The notes: generated by a model not told the origin, from the sequence alone. A DNA stretch of 64,000 nucleotides from Mycolicibacterium madagascariense (GCF_010729665.1 NZ_AP022610.1:310001-374000); one strand, 5' to 3'; shown: positions 50,595 through 59,525, counted from the stretch's first letter. Program-made: numbers and translations.

Positions 50595-52203
50595 GCGCAC
50601 CGTTGGCGGAGTAGTCGACGGGGCACGCGACGACGCTGACGGTGTGGGCGCTCAACGCTTCTCGCAGGGTCGGCAGCAGCTCGTCGGCTGCGGTGATGCG
50701 GTAGCCCTTGGCGCCGAAGCTCTCGGCGTAGGCCACGAAGTCGGGGTTGGCGAACCGGGTGTCGACGTTGTGTCCGATCTCCAGATCCATCTTCCAGCTG
50801 ATCAATCCGTACGCGTCGTCGACCCAGACCAGGATGACCATGGGGGTGCCGACGCGCAGCGCCGTCTCGATCTCCTGGGAGTTCATCAGGAACGCGCCGT
50901 CACCGGTCGCGACGAGCACGTTCGCATCGGGCCGGGCGATCTTGGCGGCGACGGCGCCGGGCAGCGTCCACGCCATCGTCGACAGCCCGTTGGAGATGAG
51001 GCACGTGTTGGGTTCGTAGGTCGGGTACAGGCGCGCCATCCACATCTTCAGCGCACCGGTGTCCACCAGCACGATGTCGTCGCGGTCCAGCGCGGCCCTG
51101 GTGTCGGCGACGATGCGGGCCGGCGCGAGTGGGAACCGGTCATCGGTGCGGCCGCGCTCGAACTCGTCGGCCAGCAGCGCGCGGATGCGCTCCTGCCCCG
51201 AGATCGCCTGGTGGTCGCGCTGCACGGCGGCGGCGAGCTCGTCGAGGGAGCGGCCGATGTCGGCGTGCAGGCCGACGGCGACGTCGTAGTGCGCATCGAC
51301 CTCGGCCGGAAACCGGTGCACGTGAATGATCTTCGTGTCACCGCGCGGGTTGATGCGCACCGGGTCGAACTCCTGCAGTTCGTAGCCCGCGGCGACGATG
51401 ACGTCGGCCTGGTCGAAGCCGAAGTTGACGTAGTCGTGGCGCATGAATCCGACGGCGCCGAGCGCCAGGGGGTGGTCGTCGGGCATCACGCCCTTGCCGT
51501 GGAACGTGGTGGCCACCGGAATGCCCAGCGTCTCGGCGAAGCGGCGAACGGCGTCGGAGGAATCGGTGCGCGCCGCGCCGTGGCCCGCCAGCACCACCGG
51601 GTTGCGGGCGCCGCGGAGGATGTCGGCGGCGCGGGCGATCTGCGTCGCCGACGGGTCGTCGGGGCGAGGAACGTTGACGGGCAACGGGTTCGAGCCCTCC
51701 GGGGCGTCGGCGGACTCGACGTCCTCGGGCACGGCCAGGTACACCGCGCCCGGCCGCTCGGTCTGGGCGAGCTTGAACGCCTTGCGGACCATCTCCGGCA
51801 CCGCCCCCGGCGTGGCGACCAGCGCCGACCACTTCGTCACCGGTTCGAACATCGAGACCAGATCGACGCCCTGGTGGGATTCCTTGTAGCTGCGCTTCAT
51901 GCCGACCTGGGCCGAAAGGGCAAGCACGGGAGTCGAATTCGTCGTGGCATCGGCGACACCGAGCAGCAGGTTGATGGCGCCCGGGCCGAGGGTCGCCGAG
52001 CAGACGCCGGCCTTGCCGGTGAGGCGGCCGTACACCTCGGCCATGAACGACGCGCCTTGCTCGTGGCGGGTCAGCACGTACTCGATCGACGACCGCGACA
52101 GCGCGTCGACGAGCCGGATGTTCTCCTCGCCGGGGATCCCGAACACGTGGGTGACGCCCTCGTTCTCCAGGCATTCGACGATCAGTTCCGCGGTGCTACG
52201 CAT
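50554..52203 (-). CDS. Acetolactate synthase-like thiamine diphosphate enzyme
   Basis: 549 residues, three-domain TPP enzyme. The catalytic Glu48 is in YVLTRHEQGASFMAEVYGRL; CSATLGPGAINLLLGVADAT and the C-terminal TPP/Mg motif VATGDGAFLMNSQEIETALR (GDG...N) are intact. The lack of the IlvB N-terminal extension and of an adjacent small-subunit gene suggests the catabolic AlsS type, making acetolactate from pyruvate, but other decarboxylases of this branch cannot be excluded. ATG 52203 (MRSTAELIVECLENEG) is the family start. Its 3' end overlaps the convergent membrane-protein gene by 41 bp. Confidence 0.8.
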   Translation of the reverse strand: MRSTAELIVECLENEGVTHVFGIPGEENIRLVDALSRSSIEYVLTRHEQGASFMAEVYGRLTGKAGVCSATLGPGAINLLLGVADATTNSTPVLALSAQVGMKRSYKESHQGVDLVSMFEPVTKWSALVATPGAVPEMVRKAFKLAQTERPGAVYLAVPEDVESADAPEGSNPLPVNVPRPDDPSATQIARAADILRGARNPVVLAGHGAARTDSSDAVRRFAETLGIPVATTFHGKGVMPDDHPLALGAVGFMRHDYVNFGFDQADVIVAAGYELQEFDPVRINPRGDTKIIHVHRFPAEVDAHYDVAVGLHADIGRSLDELAAAVQRDHQAISGQERIRALLADEFERGRTDDRFPLAPARIVADTRAALDRDDIVLVDTGALKMWMARLYPTYEPNTCLISNGLSTMAWTLPGAVAAKIARPDANVLVATGDGAFLMNSQEIETALRVGTPMVILVWVDDAYGLISWKMDLEIGHNVDTRFANPDFVAYAESFGAKGYRITAADELLPTLREALSAHTVSVVACPVDYSANGALIESLGELDESWS

Positions 52204-52225
52204 GTCCTGGAGCCTAACGATGCGT

Positions 52226-52283
52226 CGAGCGCACGCTTGTTGACGGGGTCTCTCGGCGAACGCGTTCATCAAGCGTGCGCTCG
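52226..52283. terminator. Inverted repeat upstream of the TPP-enzyme gene
   Basis: Arms 52226-52243 (begins CGAGCGCACGCTTG) and 52266-52283 match at 17 of 18 positions around a 22-base loop. The right arm overlaps a 21-bp word GGCGAACGCGTTCATCAAGCG (52255-52275) repeated at 53023. It may be a regulatory stem in the TPP-enzyme leader or the edge of an inserted cassette. Confidence 0.4.
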
Positions 52284-52371
52284 GCGCCCATCGGGTCGGA
52301 ACCTTGCGGGGGGTATGAGTGGAGTCCTAGGATGGCAGCCGTAGCCAGCCCATTGTGGTGGGTGTGGAAGT

Positions 52372-52420
52372 GAGCCACAGGACGACTCGCCGGACGACGA
52401 GGCCTGTGGCTCGCGTCTTT
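52372..52420 (+). terminator. Hairpin followed by a short T-run
   Basis: GAGCCACAGG (52372-52381) pairs perfectly with CCTGTGGCTC (52403-52412), followed by GCGTCTTTTCC. On the plus strand this resembles an intrinsic terminator, yet no plus-strand gene lies upstream. It could end a small unannotated RNA or be part of the cassette that holds the DUF3800-like gene. Confidence 0.35.
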
Positions 52421-52426
52421 TCCGGT

Positions 52427-52978
52427 TCAGATCGAATGAATCTCCATGGCGCTGCCGAGAACACGCAGATGAGAGCAATTCCCGATTCTGGCTTGGACGA
52501 CGGCACCGCACAGGATGTCCGCGGCCCACAGAGCTGGTTCCACGCGGCCGACGGCGTGTTCGATCCGCAGGGTGGGTTCGATGACTCGTCGCGATCTCAG
52601 CAGCTGCAGGGTCGCAAGATCGCTCGCGTCCAGCTGCCCGCGTGATTCGAAGGTGATCCTCGAGCAGGGGATGTTGGCGAGGTGCGGCAGCAGGAACTCC
52701 ATGCACTTACGCCGATGTCGGCGATCGTTGGCGCCGGTGTCGACGTGGACGACGGCGAATCCAGTCACGGGCAGGCGGGACACGGCCGCGACGAACTCGG
52801 CGCGTCGCGCCTCGCTGCTCCCGTGCCAATGGAGCTTGGCTTCACCGATGCGGAGGCATTCCATGGCGCGGCGCAATTCGGCGACGTCGTCGTCTTCGCA
52901 CAGAATGGCCGCGAGGAGATAGGCACCGGCGTCCAAGTCGGGACGTGACCCACTCTCGTCAGCCCAGGCCGTCAACAC
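52427..52978 (-). CDS. DUF3800-like protein
   Basis: 183 residues from GTG 52978 (VLTAWADESGSRPDLDAGAY); a TTG at 52996 would add six. The opening W-x-D-E-S-G-S and the acidic loop CEDDDVAELRRAMECL, with later EHAVGRVEPALWAADILCGA, fit DUF3800, a family with an RNase H-like fold often found on mobile or defence-linked DNA. Codon use looks less GC-biased than in neighbours (ATG AGA, AAT, GAA, TCT codons). It lies within a segment bounded by 21-bp direct repeats. Function unknown. Confidence 0.6.
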   Translation of the reverse strand: MLTAWADESGSRPDLDAGAYLLAAILCEDDDVAELRRAMECLRIGEAKLHWHGSSEARRAEFVAAVSRLPVTGFAVVHVDTGANDRRHRRKCMEFLLPHLANIPCSRITFESRGQLDASDLATLQLLRSRRVIEPTLRIEHAVGRVEPALWAADILCGAVVQARIGNCSHLRVLGSAMEIHSI

Positions 52979-53022
52979 ACCGCCTAGCGTAGTCAATGGC
53001 GTTGGGAGCGTTGATCACTGGC

Positions 53023-53043
53023 GGCGAACGCGTTCACCAAGCG
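53023..53043 (+). repeat. 21-bp direct repeat flanking the DUF3800-like gene (second copy of 52255-52275)
   Basis: GGCGAACGCGTTCACCAAGC continues with G and differs from the copy at 52255-52275 (GGCGAACGCGTTCATCAAGC) at one position. The two are in the same orientation and bracket the DUF3800-like gene and its hairpin. Confidence 0.6.
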
Positions 53044-53044
53044 A

Positions 53045-53114
53045 GGCGCCCCTCGAAACTGCGGGGAGATCGTGATCTCCGCCGATATCGCGATCTCCCA
53101 GCAGTCTCGGCGCC
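53045..53114. terminator. Inverted repeat, possible family A copy 3
   Basis: Arms 53045-53072 and 53089-53114 pair imperfectly (GGCGCC..GA.ACTGC.GGGAGATCG). The arm start GGCGCCGAGACT resembles the GCGCCGAGACT of the copies at 7670 and 12351. It lies 11 bp downstream of the GntR gene stop and could terminate it. Confidence 0.4.
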
Positions 53115-53125
53115 CAGGCCCCCAG

Positions 53126-53863
53126 CTACGGCCCCGACAGGTCCACCGTCACCTCGAAGGACGCCCGGTCGGCGCGGTAGACGTCGCGGGCGAACTCCAC
53201 CCGCCGCTCGCCGGCGCCGAACGTGGTGCGGGTGAGCAGCGTGCCCGCCGAGCCGGGCCTGACGTTGAGCTGAGCACTGGAGGAGTCGTCGAGCACGATC
53301 GACTCGAGGACGGCCGTCGAACGGGTCAGCGCGATGCCGTAGTGGTCGCGCAGGGTCGCCCACAGCGATCCCTCGTCGGCGAGCTCGAGGATGCCGGGCG
53401 TGAGATCGACTGGCAGAAAGGTGGTTTCGAGCGCGAACGGGACGTCGTCGACGGTGCGCAGGCGGTGGAAGGCGTGCACGGACGCGCCGTCGTCGAGGTC
53501 GAGCGCCAGGCGGACCGACGGCGTGGGCTCCTGGACCTCGGCCCACAGCAGCCGCGCCGCGGGATGGCGACCGAGGCGCGACACCTCCTCGGAGAAGCTG
53601 CCGACGTGGAATCGCACCCGCGGCTCGGCCACGAACGTTCCTCGCGGCGGCCTGCGGTAGACGACGCCCTCGCTCTCCAGGAGCGACAGGGCCTGCCGAG
53701 CGGTCATGCGGCTGACGCGGTGCTGTTCGGCCAGCTCGCGCTCGGAGGGCAGCAGCGTGTGCGGTCCGAGCTGGTCGACGACGATGCGATCGCGCAATTG
53801 CGCGGCTATCGCGAGGTAGCGCGGCGTGGCGGCGGCCCTGCGCTCACCCCCGGACGCCGTCAT
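53126..53863 (-). CDS. GntR/HutC-family transcriptional regulator
   Basis: 245 residues. The winged helix (about 12-80) contains LPSERELAEQHRVSRMTARQ and LLESEGVVYRRPPRGTFVAE; the UTRA effector domain follows (about 90-240) with FHRLRTVDDVPFALETTFLP. ATG 53863 is the start; the longer frame lacks homology. It is divergent from the permease/kinase operon with 124 bp between starts, and that gap holds TGGTATATACCA, which contains the HutC-type consensus GTnTAnAC. It most likely represses the operon until a substrate or intermediate binds. Confidence 0.87.
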   Translation of the reverse strand: MTASGGERRAAATPRYLAIAAQLRDRIVVDQLGPHTLLPSERELAEQHRVSRMTARQALSLLESEGVVYRRPPRGTFVAEPRVRFHVGSFSEEVSRLGRHPAARLLWAEVQEPTPSVRLALDLDDGASVHAFHRLRTVDDVPFALETTFLPVDLTPGILELADEGSLWATLRDHYGIALTRSTAVLESIVLDDSSSAQLNVRPGSAGTLLTRTTFGAGERRVEFARDVYRADRASFEVTVDLSGP

Positions 53864-53962
53864 GACAGCAGGGTATCGCCGCCTCGCGCTGCCGTGGCCC
53901 ACCTGGTCTGGTCCATCGGTTGACGATCGGTGTTCGCTGTCACATACTTTGGTTCGACCGCA

Positions 53963-53974
53963 TGGTATATACCA
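53963..53974. promoter_or_regulatory. GntR/HutC operator TGGTATATACCA
   Basis: Perfect 12-bp palindrome whose core GTATATAC fits the HutC-subfamily operator GTnTAnAC. It ends just before the GGAGG ribosome site of the permease gene, where a bound repressor would block the promoter. Confidence 0.65.
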
Positions 53975-53987
53975 AATGGAGGAACCA

Positions 53988-55502
53988 ATGTCCGATCCGT
54001 CGTCAGGCGTCAGGGGAGCGGGTGACGAAGCCGAGTTGGCCCAGTTCGGCTACTCGCAGTCCATGGCCCGCCACACCGGCAGATTCGCCTCGTTCGCCGT
54101 GGCCTTCGCGTTCGTGTCGATCGCGACCGGAATCTTCACCACCTATGGCGCGGTGCTGAATTCGTCTGGCCCGGTGGGTATTTGGACCTGGCCGATCGCC
54201 GTCGTCGGCCAGCTCGCCGTGGCGTTCGTGCTCGGCACCATCGCCTCGCGGATGCCGGTCACCGGGTACGCCTATCAGTGGATGTCGCGGCTGGCCAACC
54301 CGGTCCTCGGCTGGATCATCGGCTGGATCTCCTTCACGTTCCTCGCCATCGTGGTCGTCGCGGTCGACTACACGATCGCCTCGACGGTCCTGCCCGTCCT
54401 GCTCGACTATCAGGGCAGCGGCACCGTCACCTGGGGCGTGACCGCGGCGGTGCTGCTCGCTCAGTCGGTGCTGCTCGCGCTGTCCACGAAGTGGAGTGAG
54501 CGGGTGAACAACGGCGCGGTGTCACTGGAGTTGGTCGGCATGGTGGCGTTGACGGTGCTGCTGCTCGTCGTCGCGGCCGTGCGGGGGGACATGAACGTCG
54601 GCAACCTCGTCAGCAAGGGGGCCGTGGCGGCCGAGGGCTTCTGGAGTTTCGGCGGCTGGACCTCGGCCGGGCCGTGGATGCTCGGCTTCCTGCTCGGTGC
54701 CTTCACCATCGTCGGATTCGAGTCGGCGGCCAACCTCGCCGAGGAGACCAACGACCCCGAGCGGGTGGTGCCACGTGCCATGTGTCAGGCCGTGATCGCC
54801 TCCGGCGTCTTGGGATTCGTGTTCCTCGTCGCGGTCACGCTCGCCGCGGGTGACCCGGTGGCGCTGGCCACGTCGTCGACGCCGATCGCCGACGTCATCA
54901 AGCACACCCTGGGTTCGGCGGTCAGCACGCTGCTGCTCCTGATGGTCGTCATCGCGATCTTCGCGTGCGGGCTCGTCATCATGATGACCGGAGTTCGGTT
55001 GACGTGGGCCATGTCTCGCGACGAACGCTTCCCCGGCTGGCAGCAGTGGAACCGGATCTCGCCGCGCTTCCACACCCCGCTGCGGGCGACGGTGCTGTTC
55101 GTCGTGCTCGCCGAGCTGATCCTCGCGGCGTTCTCGCAGTCCTCGGACGCCCTGTTCACGCTCTTCGGCGCCGCGACGCTGCTGCCCGCCGTCATCTATG
55201 CCGCGACCGTCGTCCTGTATCTGGTGAAGCGCAAGGAGCTTCCCGTCAACGGCAAGTTCGACCTCGGCGCGTGGGAGAAGCCGATCCTCGTCGTCGCCGT
55301 GGTGTGGCTGGTGTTCGAGCTGGCCCTCTTTCGCGACGCCAGCTTCAAGGACGCCTGGCTCTATGTCATCGTGATGGTCGTGATCGGTGCCACCTACCTG
55401 GGCTATCTGCTGGCCCGGCGCGGGCGGCGCGGGCTGGCCATGCCGGACCAGCATTCGATCGACGCGGTCCTCGACGAGGAAGCGGGCACGGCGCGGCCAT
55501 GA
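53988..55502 (+). CDS. APC-superfamily permease
   Basis: 504 residues with about 12 spans, starting FASFAVAFAFVSIATGIFTT and including LGAFTIVGFESAANLAEETN, the conserved GFESAANLAEE region of the amino acid-choline branch. ATG 53988 has GGAGG 5 bp upstream. It is the first gene of a kinase/flavoprotein operon and overlaps the kinase by ATGA. A choline/ethanolamine- or amino-alcohol-type transporter next to a polyol-type kinase is unusual; the substrate may be an amino alcohol or a related nitrogen compound. Confidence 0.82.
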   Translation: MSDPSSGVRGAGDEAELAQFGYSQSMARHTGRFASFAVAFAFVSIATGIFTTYGAVLNSSGPVGIWTWPIAVVGQLAVAFVLGTIASRMPVTGYAYQWMSRLANPVLGWIIGWISFTFLAIVVVAVDYTIASTVLPVLLDYQGSGTVTWGVTAAVLLAQSVLLALSTKWSERVNNGAVSLELVGMVALTVLLLVVAAVRGDMNVGNLVSKGAVAAEGFWSFGGWTSAGPWMLGFLLGAFTIVGFESAANLAEETNDPERVVPRAMCQAVIASGVLGFVFLVAVTLAAGDPVALATSSTPIADVIKHTLGSAVSTLLLLMVVIAIFACGLVIMMTGVRLTWAMSRDERFPGWQQWNRISPRFHTPLRATVLFVVLAELILAAFSQSSDALFTLFGAATLLPAVIYAATVVLYLVKRKELPVNGKFDLGAWEKPILVVAVVWLVFELALFRDASFKDAWLYVIVMVVIGATYLGYLLARRGRRGLAMPDQHSIDAVLDEEAGTARP

Positions 55503-56911
55503 CCCACGTGTTGGCCATCGACCAGGGCACGTCGGGCACCAAGGCCATCGTCGTCGACGACGCCGGGCGGGTGGTCGCGATCGCGGAGAGCGCGCTGCGG
55601 CCCGACTACCTGCCGGGCGGCGGCGTCGAGCAGGATCCCGAGGCGCTGTGGCACTCCGTCGTCGAGACCGGTCGCCGCGCCATCGCCGAGGCCGGCGTCA
55701 CCGTCGCCGCGGTCGCGCTAGCGAACCAGGGGGAGACCGTGCTGGCGTGGGATCGCGCCACGGGTCTGCCGCTGAGCCGGGCCATCGTCTGGCAGGACCG
55801 CCGCGCCGAGACCCTCTGCCAGGGGCTCGCCGACGCGGGGGAGATGGTCGCCGCCAGGACGGGTCTCGTCCTCGACCCGTACTTCTCCGCGCCGAAGATG
55901 GCGTGGCTGCGGGCCAACGTCACCCGGGACGGCGTCATCACCACCACCGACACGTGGCTGGTATACCGGCTGTGCGGCGCGTTCGTGACCGACGTGTCGA
56001 CCGCGAGCCGCTCCCTGCTGCTCGACCTCGACACCGGCGCGTGGGACGCGGAGCTGCTCGCGCTGTTCGGCCTGACGGACGAGGCCATGCCCGACGTCGT
56101 GTCGTGCGATCAGTTCGTCGGTGAGACAACGGCTTTCGGCCCGCAGCCGATACCGGTCGCCGGGCTCGTCGTCGACCAGCAGGCTGCGCTGCTCGCCCAG
56201 AGCTGTCTCGATCCTGGCGCGGCGAAGTGCACGTTCGGCACCGGCGCCTTCCTGCTGGCGCAGCTCGGCGGGAACGCCGCGCGATCGGGGGCCGGTCTGA
56301 CGACCTCCGTGGCGTGGACGCTGCGCGGCCGTACGTCGTATTGCGCCGACGGGCAGGTCTACACCGCGGCCTCGGCCGTGCGGTGGGCCATCGACCTCGG
56401 CCTGGTGCCCGCCGCCGACCAACTCGACGCCGTCGCAGCCACCGCCGCGGATTCCGGTGGCGTGCTCTGCGTGCCCGCGCTGGCGGGGCTGGCCGCGCCG
56501 TGGTGGGACGCCACGGCCACCGCGTCGCTCACCGGCATGACGCTCAGCAGTGGCCGTGGACAGGTGGTGCGCGCGCTGCTGGAAGGCATTGCGGCGCAGG
56601 TCGCCTGCCTCGCCGAGCTCGTCGCGAGCGATCTCGGGCAGCCGTTGACGCGACTGCGCGTGGACGGCGGGCTCACCCGTTCGGCGGTGCTGATGCAGGC
56701 GCAGGCCGACCTGGCCGGCATCCCCGTCGACGTCTATCCCTCGGCCCACGCCACGCCGCTCGGGGCCGCCGCGTGCGCCCGCCTCGCCATCGACCCCGCA
56801 CTGAATCCGGTCGACGTCGTCGGCACCTGGACACCGCAGCGCACCTACGAACCCGTCTGGTCCGCGGATCGCGCCGCCGATTACCTCAATCGCTGGAAGG
56901 CCCGAACATGA
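55499..56911 (+). CDS. FGGY-family carbohydrate kinase (glycerol kinase-like)
   Basis: 470 residues. Start HVLAIDQGTSGTKAIVVDDA (phosphate 1 loop), VWQDRRAETLCQGL (substrate region), DTWLVYRLCGAFVTDVSTAS, and C-terminal FGTGAFLLAQLG, LLEGIAAQVACLAELVASD and RVDGGLTRSAVLMQAQADLA (adenosine site). It is closest to glycerol kinases in order of motifs but shorter than GlpK, and the surrounding genes replace GlpF with an APC permease. It would phosphorylate a polyol or hydroxy compound. ATG 55499 overlaps the permease stop and its own stop overlaps the next start (ATGA both times). Confidence 0.85.
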   Translation: MTHVLAIDQGTSGTKAIVVDDAGRVVAIAESALRPDYLPGGGVEQDPEALWHSVVETGRRAIAEAGVTVAAVALANQGETVLAWDRATGLPLSRAIVWQDRRAETLCQGLADAGEMVAARTGLVLDPYFSAPKMAWLRANVTRDGVITTTDTWLVYRLCGAFVTDVSTASRSLLLDLDTGAWDAELLALFGLTDEAMPDVVSCDQFVGETTAFGPQPIPVAGLVVDQQAALLAQSCLDPGAAKCTFGTGAFLLAQLGGNAARSGAGLTTSVAWTLRGRTSYCADGQVYTAASAVRWAIDLGLVPAADQLDAVAATAADSGGVLCVPALAGLAAPWWDATATASLTGMTLSSGRGQVVRALLEGIAAQVACLAELVASDLGQPLTRLRVDGGLTRSAVLMQAQADLAGIPVDVYPSAHATPLGAAACARLAIDPALNPVDVVGTWTPQRTYEPVWSADRAADYLNRWKART

Positions 56912-58290
56912 ACTCCGACAACCACATCCGCGACGTCGTCGTCGTCGGGGCCGGCATCGTGGGCAGCGCGATCGCCCGCGTGCTCGGCGGCACCGGCCTG
57001 AGCGTGACCCTCGTCGAGGGCCGCGACGACGTCGGCGACGGCACCAGCAAGGCCAATACCGCCCTGCTCCACACCGGATTCGACGCCACGCCAGGCACGT
57101 TGGAGTCCCGGCTGGTCGCCCGCGGCTACCACCTCCTCGGCGCGTACGCCGAGGAGGTCGGCATACCCGTCGAGCGGACCGGTGCGCTGCTGGTGGCGTG
57201 GACCGACGAGGAGCGCGACGCGCTGCCCGGACTCGCAGACAAGGCCGCGCGCAACGGCTACCACGCCTGCGAGATCGTCGCGGGCGACGAGGTGTACCGC
57301 CGCGTGCCCGATCTCGGTCCCGGCGCGCTGGCGGGCCTGACCGTGCCCGGCGAGTCGATCATCTGCACCTGGACGACGAACCTCGCGCTGGCGACCGACG
57401 CCGTGCGGCGCGGTGTGGAGTTGCGCCGCGGGCAGCGCGTCACCGACGTCGTCGTGGGACCGGACCACACGACCGTCGTCACCACCGCGGGCCGGATCGA
57501 GACGCGGTGGGTGATCAATGCGGCCGGGCTGGGCGCCGACCACCTCGACGCGGCGTTCGGCTACCACCGTTTCACCGTCACGCCGCGGCGCGGCGAACTC
57601 CTCGTCTTCGACAAGCTGACCCGCCCCATGGTGCCGTGCATCGTGCTGGCCGTGCCGTCGTCGCGTGGCAAGGGGGTGCTGATCAGCCCGACCATCTACG
57701 GCAACGTCATGGTGGGGCCGACGTCGGAGAACCTCACCGACCGCACCGCGACCGGCACCTCCGAGGAGGGCTTGGAGTTCCTGATCGGCAAGGGTCGCGC
57801 ACTGATGCCGACGCTGTTCGACGAGGAGGTCACCGCGACCTACGCGGGATTGCGGGCCGCCGCCGACCGCGACGACTACCTGATCGACGTCGATGCCGCC
57901 CAGCGGTACGTGCTCGTCGGGGGCATCCGATCCACCGGCCTGACGTCGGGGATGGCCGTGGCAGAACACCTTTCGGGTCTGCTGGCCGACACGGACCTCG
58001 ACCTGACGCCGCGCGCGGACCTACCGCCCGCGCCGAGGATGCCGAACATCGGCGAGGCGACGACGCGGCCGTACCAGGACGCGCAGCGCATCGCCGAGGA
58101 TCCGGAGTACGGCCGCATCGTGTGCTTCTGCGAGCGCGTCACCGCGGGGGAGCTCCGCGACGCGTTCGGATCGGTGATCCCGCCGCGCGACCTCGACGGG
58201 CTGCGCCGCCGTACCCGCGTGATGAACGGCCGGTGTCAGGGTTTCTACTGCGGTGCGCACACGGCGGCACTGCTCGAGGCGGCCCGGTGA
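56908..58290 (+). CDS. FAD-dependent glycerol-3-phosphate dehydrogenase-like oxidoreductase with C-terminal BFD-type [2Fe-2S] domain
   Basis: 460 residues. The N-terminal DAO domain has DVVVVGAGIVGSAIARVLGG and a flavin segment VGDGTSKANTALLHTGFDAT. After about residue 395 comes a bacterioferritin-associated-ferredoxin-like [2Fe-2S] domain with C406-x-C408 (VCFCERVTAG) and C443-x4-C448 (RCQGFYCG). This is the layout of GlpA, the anaerobic glycerol-3-phosphate dehydrogenase catalytic subunit. It would oxidise the phosphorylated product of the upstream kinase and pass electrons through the Fe-S centre, probably together with the next gene. Start ATG 56908. Confidence 0.83.
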   Translation: MNSDNHIRDVVVVGAGIVGSAIARVLGGTGLSVTLVEGRDDVGDGTSKANTALLHTGFDATPGTLESRLVARGYHLLGAYAEEVGIPVERTGALLVAWTDEERDALPGLADKAARNGYHACEIVAGDEVYRRVPDLGPGALAGLTVPGESIICTWTTNLALATDAVRRGVELRRGQRVTDVVVGPDHTTVVTTAGRIETRWVINAAGLGADHLDAAFGYHRFTVTPRRGELLVFDKLTRPMVPCIVLAVPSSRGKGVLISPTIYGNVMVGPTSENLTDRTATGTSEEGLEFLIGKGRALMPTLFDEEVTATYAGLRAAADRDDYLIDVDAAQRYVLVGGIRSTGLTSGMAVAEHLSGLLADTDLDLTPRADLPPAPRMPNIGEATTRPYQDAQRIAEDPEYGRIVCFCERVTAGELRDAFGSVIPPRDLDGLRRRTRVMNGRCQGFYCGAHTAALLEAAR

Positions 58291-59525
58291 GCGAGGTCAG
58301 TGTCGTCGTCGTGGGCGGCGGTCCGTCCGGGCTGACGGCGGCCGCCGCGTTGGCGCCGATCGTCGACGGCCGGGTGCTGGTCCTCGAACGCGAAGCGCAG
58401 ACCGGCGGAATCCCCAGGCACAGCGACCATCTCGGCTACGGGCTGCGCGATCTGCACCGCTTCGTCTCGGGCCCCGCGTATGCGCGCCGGCTGACCGACG
58501 CCGCCCGGGACGCGGGTGCGGAGTTGGAGACCGGGGCCATGGTCACCGGCTGGTGCGGGGAGCGCGCCCTGGAGGTCACGTCACCGCGTGGGCGTCGGGT
58601 GGTGACGGCCGACGCCGTCGTGCTGGCCACCGGCGCGCGGGAGCGACCGCGGACCGCCCGGCTGATTCCCGGTGACCGCCCCGACGGGATCTACACCACC
58701 GGGCAGCTGCAGAACCTCGTCCATCTGCACCACGCGGACGTCGGCACGCGGGCCGTCGTCGTCGGTGGCGAACTGGTCAGCTGGTCGGCGGTGCTGACCC
58801 TGCGCGAGGCGCACTGCGCGACCGTCGCGATGGTCACCGGGCAGCCGCGCTCGGAGTCCTACGCCGCCTTTCGGATTCCCGGCCGGGCGCTGTTGCGCGG
58901 GCCGGTGCTGACCCGTCACCGCGTGGTGCGCATCGACGGCAAGCGCCGGGTGCGGTCGGTACTCGTCGAGCATCTCGACACGGGCGCCCGGACGTCGATC
59001 GACTGTGACACCGTCATCACCACGGGCGACTGGATCCCCGACCACGAGCTGGCGCGGACCGCCGGCCTCGCCATGGACCCGGCGACCCGGGGACCGCTCG
59101 TCGATGCCGCTCTGCGGACGAGCAGCCCGGGGGTCTTCGCGGTCGGCAATCTGCTGCACCCGGTCGACACCGCCGACTGCGCCGCCCTGGACGGCAGCCA
59201 CGTCGCCCCGCGGGTGCACGACTGGCTGGCGGGAAAGTCATTCGGCCACAGCGCAATTCGGATCACGACCACGGCGCCGCTGCGGTGGGTGACCCCGCAG
59301 CTCGTCGCGGCGGACGGGGGCGTGGCGCCGCGGGGCAACCTGCTCTTCTGGGTCGACGAGTACCACCGTGCGCCGCGGCTACGCGCCACCCAGGACGGCC
59401 GCGTCATCGGCCGCACGCGCACGCCGTGGCCCGCCGCGCCGGGCCGGATCTACCGGGCGCCGTGGACCCTGGTGGCCGACGCGGATCCGTCGGGTGGCGA
59501 CGTCGTCGTCGAACTCGAGGTCTGA
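58287..59525 (+). CDS. Pyridine nucleotide-disulfide-type flavoprotein (GlpB/HcnB-like partner)
   Basis: 412 residues. VSVVVVGGGPSGLTAAAALA is the FAD site, VLEREAQTGGIPRHSDHLGY carries the GGIPRH motif of this subfamily, and RAVVVGGELVSWSAVLTLRE is a degenerate second Rossmann fold (GGELVS in place of GxGxxG). SSPGVFAVGNLLHPVDTADC binds the flavin ribityl. Similar proteins pair with a DAO/BFD subunit in heteromeric amine or hydroxy-acid dehydrogenases. GTG 58287 overlaps the previous stop by 4 bp. No redox CxxC is visible, so it is probably an electron-transfer subunit. Confidence 0.78.
   Translation: MSEVSVVVVGGGPSGLTAAAALAPIVDGRVLVLEREAQTGGIPRHSDHLGYGLRDLHRFVSGPAYARRLTDAARDAGAELETGAMVTGWCGERALEVTSPRGRRVVTADAVVLATGARERPRTARLIPGDRPDGIYTTGQLQNLVHLHHADVGTRAVVVGGELVSWSAVLTLREAHCATVAMVTGQPRSESYAAFRIPGRALLRGPVLTRHRVVRIDGKRRVRSVLVEHLDTGARTSIDCDTVITTGDWIPDHELARTAGLAMDPATRGPLVDAALRTSSPGVFAVGNLLHPVDTADCAALDGSHVAPRVHDWLAGKSFGHSAIRITTTAPLRWVTPQLVAADGGVAPRGNLLFWVDEYHRAPRLRATQDGRVIGRTRTPWPAAPGRIYRAPWTLVADADPSGGDVVVELEV

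Noticed and set aside
50554..52203. Naming the TPP enzyme ilvB (biosynthetic acetohydroxyacid synthase).
   Set aside because: No ilvN small subunit or ilvC is adjacent and the N-terminal extension is absent; the catabolic or unknown-substrate type fits better.
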